The notes under the pieces were generated by a model. The model did not search any database, was not told the origin of the DNA, and was given only the letters and a program-made list of their open reading frames with translations. Positions 58,633 to 64,000 of a stretch of 64,000 bases of DNA are shown piece by piece; the first letter of the stretch is position 1; each line of letters begins with the position of its first letter. The position numbers and the translations under genes were made by a program. The stretch is from Lactifluus volemus (lineage: Eukaryota > Basidiomycota > Agaricomycetes > Russulales > Russulaceae). The stretch covers positions 575,743 through 639,742 of the forward strand of contig WTXI01000017.1 in NCBI GenBank assembly GCA_022376515.1, written 5' to 3'.

Positions 58633-60269
58633 ATGTCCACGTACGTCTCGTCCATCGTGTTGCCAGTTTTTGAGTCATGTTTCCTCAAAGGTTTTCGTTT
58701 GCAGTACTAATAATAATCTACCCGCGCCCGTCAGCGTCAGTGACGCGCTCGATCACGCGAAACGGGCGTTCGCGTTGCGCAAGTACGAACAAGCAGTCGA
58801 ACATTATGCCACCGCACTTGAACTCTTGTTCGTCTCCCCTTTCTTGATCACAACACCCCCCCCACCCCCAACTCATGTGTCCCTCACACACAGGTCAAAA
58901 ACACACGAGGAAGACGCGCAGGAGATGGCGGATGTCTATTTCGCGTACGGAAAAGCGTTGCTCGAGAATGCTATCGCTCAAAGTCCGTACTTGGCAAGGA
59001 ACAACAACAGGACGGCGCGGCAGCTGTAGAAGGTAAGTTATAACAACAATGTGTTTCCCCCCTCTCCTACTCCCTCCCTCGTCGTTCGTCTTGTTGATGA
59101 ACGTGTTTTTTTTTTTGTTTTCGTTTTGGCATGCATGTGTGCTCGTGGTGTGCAGAAGAACCGATGCAGAACGGAAACAAAATCATGTCGTTTTCGGGGG
59201 ATGCAGAAGAAGAAGGTGGTGGGGAGGACGATCCCGCGGTCGATTTGTTCGCCGAGGCGTCCAAGCCGGAAGCGACGGCGGAGGGTGAGGAGGAAGAGAG
59301 GCAGCAGCAGCAGACGAGGGGGACGAAGCGGAACCTGAAGACGATTTTAATGCGGCGTGGGAGGTTCTCGATCTTGCGCGGGCGATATACGAGAAGCGAA
59401 TGGATGGGGATGATGAGATACGACTCAAAGTGGCCGACACGTTCATCGCGCTCGGTGACATATCCCTTGAAACGGGTGCGTTTTTCACCCCTTCTATCCA
59501 ACTTTTTTTGCTTACCTTTGCCCCCCCCCTCAGAGAAATTCGACCAGGCTGTCACGGATTATAGCGCTGGGCTCGCGCTAAAAACCGAATTGCTCCCGCT
59601 GTCGTCACGTCAGCTTGCAGAGGCACATTATAAGCTTAGCATCACGTTCGATCTTACTGCCGGTCGGCTCGCGGACGCTATTTACCATGCACAACGTGCG
59701 GTCGAGAGTATAGAGGCACGTCTTGCCGAATTGCAGGCCGGCCTCGCCGGCACACTACCGCCGTTACCTGAACCCCCTTCGGACGCACAAGGCAAGGGAA
59801 AGGGTAAAGACAAGCGGGGAGCGCTTGCACCGGAGGAGCTAGTTCAGAACTGGAGTAAGACGCAAATCGAAGCCGAAATAAAAGAACTTGGCGAGTTGAA
59901 GAAGGATCTGGCTCTCAAGGTTATTTTATGCTCATTCTTTTCCTCGCTGACTGACTGAACATCGCGATTTCTCTCTCTCAGGTGGAAGAGTTAAAGTCGG
60001 CCCCTAACGATGAGCGGGACAGCGGGCTGTCTGCGCCAGAGTTGGCACAGCGTGCACTTGATCGTGAACTTAACGCTGCGCCTACTATTACGGCGCCTCA
60101 GGACCTGCCGGTGAACGACCTCACGTCGATGGTCGTAAAGAAGAAAAAGAAAGCGCCGCCTGTGCCCGAGGCGAGCGGCGCCATCGAAAAGCGCAAAGCA
60201 GAGGACGAGGCGCAAACGCCACCAGACCGTGACAAGAAGGCCCGCGTGGAGGAGACCTCTTCACCATGA
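58633..60269 (+). CDS. NASP/Sim3/Hif1-family histone chaperone (SHNi-TPR)
   Basis: Exons: 58633-58640, 58705-58827, 58894-59032, 59156-59475, 59534-59919, 59982-60269. TPR blocks: DALDHAKRAFALRKYEQAVE, ADVYFAYGKALLENAIAQS, WEVLDLARAIYEKRMDGDDE, DTFIALGDISLETEKFDQAV and AEAHYKLSITFDLTAGRLAD. An acidic insert interrupts the TPRs, as in NASP, and the C-terminus is Lys-rich and nuclear-signal-like (KKKKKAPP, KKAR). The family binds H3-H4 in the nucleus and, in fission yeast, delivers CENP-A. Two apparent one-base shifts occur, near 58983 (AIAQS to VLGKEQQQ) and near 59300 (acidic insert to DEGDEAEPEDDFN). Both are probably sequence errors because the code on each side is conserved. The three-codon first exon is inferred from splice phase. 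Confidence 0.85.
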
Positions 60270-60479
60270 TAACTCTTGTTTGAGACTCGGTCCTTTTTGT
60301 ATTTTTACTTTTGATATCTACATTACACTATGACTCGCTGCCCTTATTTTCTCTCTTGCACAATGCTTTTTTTTTTTCAAAAAGGCAACTCGTCTGCCCG
60401 GATAGGTTGATGCGTGTATTGCTTTTTGCCGGGTCCCTGTCCAAACTCGCCGACGATATGTCCATCTCGCCCTTGCTTC

Positions 60480-61929
60480 TCAAACGTACTTGTACGTCAC
60501 CAGTCCGTCAAGTCCGACGGGTCCACGCGCGTGAATCCGTCCGGTGCTGATCCCGACCTCGGCACCGAACCCATATCGAAAGCCGTCAGCGAAGCGCGTA
60601 CTCGCGTTGACGAACACGCCGGCCGAGTCGACGCCACGGACAAAGGTGCTACCCGCGTCTGTCGACTCGGTGATGATGCAATCGGTATGGTGAGAGCCAT
60701 GCTTGTTGATGTGGGCTATGGCGGCGGAGAGGGAGGGCACGGTGAGCACGGATAAGGTGAGCGAGAGGTGTTCGGTCGTGTAAGCTTCGGAGGTAGCTGG
60801 AAGCACGTGCGTAGAGAAGAGGTCGAGCTGGTGCGCCGTTAGCGCTGCTGTTGTTGCTGCTGTGCGTGTCGGCTCGTCGCAGAGGAGCTTTACGTTGGAG
60901 GCGAGAAGCGCACTTGCGACTCGGGCCAGATCGTCTCAAGCAAGCTTTCGTGGACTAGGAGCGTTTCTACTGCATTGCACGCTGCAGGATAATCGATCTA
61001 CACGGAGAGATTGAAAAAAAAAAAAAAAAAAAGGTTTTGGACATTACGCACCTTGGCGTCCACCACTATACGTTTTGCTTTTTCTCGATCGGCGGATTCG
61101 TCCAGATAGATGGCGCAGAGCCCATCCGCATGTCCCATCACGGCTATCCGCGTACTCTGCTGAATCGAACGTACGAGCGCGTTGCTCCCCCGTGGAATGA
61201 CCAAATCGATGTATCGGTCTTGATCGAGCAGTGCCGTCACTTCCGCGCGTCTCGACGGTCTGTATGAACGTTCCTGGCAGCGCAGTGCGCCCCAAAGCAG
61301 CTTGAATCGTGCGCGTCAGCTCGGCGGTAGTCCGCGTAGATTCCTTGCCGCCTTTGAGTATCGCAGCATTACCTTTAAAAAAAATTATTAAAAAAAAAGA
61401 GGGAGGAAGGGGAGGTAGGAACGTTTACCGGATTTGAGCGCGAGTGCTGCAATGTTGATGACGACTTCGGGACGCGATTCAAAGATGACGAGTAAAACGC
61501 CGATCGGACAAGTGACGCGGTAAAGTTCCAAGTCGTCGTGCAACGAACGCGCATAAGTGATCGAGCCCGTGGGGTCCGGGAGCGCTGCGATGTCCGTCAC
61601 GCCCTGTAGCATGGTATCCCATTTATCGCCCGCGCGCAAATCGAGTCGTTTCACGAGTGAAGACGTCAGTCTTCCCGCGGCTACATCTGCCTCTGCGCGC
61701 TACTCTCTTGCATCGTTTTAGCTATATAAAAGTGTTTGGGGGCGCACACTTGTATGAAACGTACGGCCATGTCCTCGCCATTCGCTCTTAAGATGACATC
61801 CTTGTTCGCTTCGAGTTGCTTTCGAATTTCTTGCAGGGCAAGTGTTCGCTCGGTGGTAGTGCTGACAAGCTGAGAAGCCTCGAACGCTGCTTTGGCAGTT
61901 TGAGCGATAGATTCTGCGCTTGCTAACAT
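60480..61929 (-). CDS. PRO2: Gamma-glutamyl phosphate reductase (proline biosynthesis)
   Basis: Exons on the minus strand: 61929-61765, 61699-61429, 61372-61052, 60997-60480. The protein reads [20 protein letters not shown], then [50 protein letters not shown] and [11 protein letters not shown]. The catalytic-Cys region [19 protein letters not shown] follows, and the C-terminal end is [20 protein letters not shown] and [14 protein letters not shown]. This is the aldehyde-dehydrogenase-superfamily enzyme that reduces gamma-glutamyl phosphate to glutamate semialdehyde with NADPH in the cytosol. Two frame shifts are seen, at about 61257 (TVETR then [11 protein letters not shown]) and about 60920 (LLETIWPE then [11 protein letters not shown]), with conserved sequence on both sides. 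It is convergent with the NASP gene, 210 bp apart. Confidence 0.9.
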
Positions 61930-62779
61930 GCCTTTTTTTTTCTTGAAGTGAAATTTGAGGCAAAGTTAGTGTCAGGCCCGGATAACTCGGACAGAAAATA
62001 GATTTAGAGTTGTCCGGATCTTTCCTCGATAGGTACTGGATCTCAAGGCCAGTTGATTCAACTTTTGCGTAGTAGTAACTTACAGTGCTAGTGCTAGGGA
62101 ATTTTAGCTGTGTAGGAAGAGATGCTGGAGACCGATAATGGATCGGATCGAGCTCAGAGGGAGCAGGAGCCCGAAGACGGGACAGCCAGGCACCCTGAGG
62201 GCAACCCGGCGTGGAAAACGACCGCTCCCCGTTGAGGGCGATCGCCCACAGCCATCAACTACGAACTCATTTCATGTGCCACATCAAGACCCTTTTTGTA
62301 CATAGACTTATTTTTGCGCAGTGACGAAATCCCACCATCAGAAACAGAGACCAAGACAGCGAGGCCTACCCAACTACCCGACTATCCACTTTAACCTCTA
62401 CTTTTTCCTGATGTGACCTCACGCCCAGATCGAGCGGCCATCTCGGGCTCCAACGGAGTCGAAGACTCTGATTTCGTCGTTATACCAACGATCTCAATCT
62501 TTTTACATCGTAATTAGTGAGGTACATTAGTTACAGATGTTCTAGTTAAATACTTCGTATCAGCACTTGTGAGGTGCATTGATTTGCCCCTTTCGTTTTT
62601 CCTTTTCGCGTGATCTCGTTTTCCTCTCGTTATCGCCTCATTCTCGATTCGGAGCTTCAATAGCTTCAATCTCTAAGTAGTACATGTGCATTATGATTCA
62701 ATCGGTGCATGGACGAAGCAAAAAAGAGACAGGTAGTGTAGACAGGAGGCATCGTTCATATAGTTGCGTGCAATTACTT
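61930..62779. other. Intergenic region
   Basis: Upstream region of PRO2 and downstream region of the next minus-strand gene. No coding frame or RNA gene recognised. Confidence 0.5.
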
Positions 62780-63964
62780 CTACTCCTGCTCCTGCCATTC
62801 CGAGTCCTCCGAGTCCCAATCATCACTGTCACTATCAGTAAGATAGTTGACTTCCTTCTCCGCGGCAGTAGTAGTCGACGGAGGCAAACCATCCAACACC
62901 ACCCAACTTGAAGGGTCCTCTCCACGCTCCGTCTTCGAGGTGACAGTGCTCGAGCCAGCCTTGTTACCAGGAGCTTTGGCGAGTTCAGCTGTCATCACTT
63001 GGGACGTGTTGGCCTCAGCCTCAGCCTTGGTCTTTGCTTTACCTTTCGTTTCAGCAACCGTCTTGGCCTTGATGTCCGCATCCGCCCCAAGCTGTGCCTT
63101 TTCTCAGGCTTAACTTTTTCTCACTTCATTTTCACTTTGCTTACACCACGCTCGTCTTCTATCCGCGTCACCTCTCGCCTTCTTAGCTTCCAGCTTCAGC
63201 TTCGTCCTTTTCCTTGCCTTGCTCACTTCCTTCTCTTACCTCTGCTCTTTTTCTCGCCCTCCCCCATCCTAACTTTCCCCTTCTCCTCCTTTGCCTTCGA
63301 TTCGATGTCTACTTTGGCCTTAGGTCCCTTCGCCTTTGACTCAGTGTTCGCCTTGGCCTTGGCTCCTTGTCCGCCTTGTTCTTCGACTCGGTGTCCGCCT
63401 TCGCCTTGGGGCCTGCGTCTGCCTTCGCCTTAGACTCGGTGTCGGCTTTGGCTTTAGGCCCCGTGTTGACCTTTGCCTTAGATTCGGTGTCGGTCTTGGC
63501 CTTGGACCCCGTATCAGCCTTTGCCTTGGGCTCCGACTCTGTCTTGGCCTTAGAATCAGACTCCGCATTGGACTTGGCTCCCTTAACGCGCCTGGCATTC
63601 GCCTCAGCACCGGCCGTCCGCTTAGCTGGCTTCTTGGCCTCAATCTCTGCCGCTGCCGCCTTTACACGTGCTGCCTCTGCTGCCTTCTCTTCTTCAGCGT
63701 CTGCAACTCGTGTCTTGTTATCCGCTTGCTCCTGCTCCTTGACTTCAGCGTCAGCTCGCTCCTGATGGGACTTGCTGGAACCAGCGATCGGAGCGTCGCC
63801 TTGCGACTTATGCGGTAGCAGGAAATCGAACAATACCGATTCGCCGGATTGCCTCTTGAACTGAATGGGAGGTGTGTATGCGCAGTGGGGTCAGGTGTAG
63901 TAAACGCAGGGGCAGGGATGGGTAGGGACAATGATGGGCTTTGGGGCCTGGAACTGGGGACAGT
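62780..63964 (-). CDS. Lys/Ala/Asp-repeat protein with acidic tail, 5'-partial
   Basis: The minus-strand frame enters from the right edge. It contains PIQFKRQSGESVLFDFLL, then a Lys/Ala/Glu-rich region, and about ten imperfect repeats of the type TESKAKADTGPKAKAD between 63540 and 63330. It ends at 62780 with SSWVVLDGLPPSTTTAAEKE and an acidic DSDSDDWDSEDSEWQEQE tail. Frames change near 63870, near 63350 and possibly in an intron between 63240 and 63000, so exon structure is not resolved. I do not recognise the family. The charged repeats suggest an elongated or disordered protein. The start lies outside the window. Confidence 0.45.
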
Positions 63965-64000
63965 GGCATTATTCAGCTGCCCGAGGCGAGGATAGGTGAG

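Noticed and set aside
1..64000. CRISPR arrays, bacterial operons, riboswitches or prophage
   Set aside because: Introns and gene content are fungal, and the only direct-repeat arrays are coding WD40 repeats and the Lys/Ala repeats.

Overview
The window is eukaryotic, fungal, and fits an agaricomycete basidiomycete, most like Rhizoctonia/Ceratobasidiaceae. That placement rests on very short introns (about 46-75 nt), split genes of agaricomycete type, basidiomycete LINE tails and the NLR architecture; no rRNA or species marker is present.

Layout. 0.9-6 kb holds three intact-looking plus-strand housekeeping genes: a Gfo/Idh/MocA oxidoreductase, a triose-phosphate-translocator-type transporter and a TRIP4/Rqt4-type zinc-finger protein. 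6.5-8.1 kb holds a sesquiterpene-synthase gene broken by a local inversion that separates its C-terminal exons from the rest. 8-17 kb is gene-poor, with one small C2H2 zinc-finger gene and a LINE tail. 16.9-18.8 kb carries an uncharacterised basidiomycete protein, here called gene X.

From the 3' end of gene X to the 5' end of an AP180/CALM gene (about 18.4-55.1 kb) the DNA is a four-unit tandem array. Each unit has or had one minus-strand NLR gene with an MLKL/HeLo-like four-helix N-terminus, a NACHT NTPase, exactly 14 WD40 blades and a conserved C-terminal tail. Copy 2 has a complete seven-exon model of 1480 aa. Copy 4 looks functional but its first exon is unresolved. Copy 1 has three single-base deletions. 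Copy 3 is cut just upstream of its P-loop by a 3.2-kb TIR element. Unit junctions are marked by fusions of an AP180 5' fragment to a gene X 3' fragment, so the array grew by repeated unequal exchange between fixed breakpoints. The units also hold datable insertions: an old LINE remnant in units 1 and 2 only, a hAT-type MITE with a nested 5'-truncated LINE (both with clean target-site duplications), and the 3.2-kb element, which carries a fragment of the endocytic adaptor gene SLA2.

The right end (54.8-64 kb) has AP180/CALM, the NASP/Sim3 histone chaperone, PRO2 (gamma-glutamyl phosphate reductase) and a Lys/Ala-rich acidic-tailed protein running off the window. All four contain one- or two-base indels breaking otherwise conserved frames, which looks more like local sequence error than decay.

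How it fits together: the array is an immune/allorecognition-type receptor cluster. WD40 propellers would sense, NACHT would oligomerise and the four-helix domain would execute cell death. It evolves by tandem duplication, repeat divergence and transposon damage between two ordinary cellular genes. The signalling roles are inferred from the families, not shown by the sequence.
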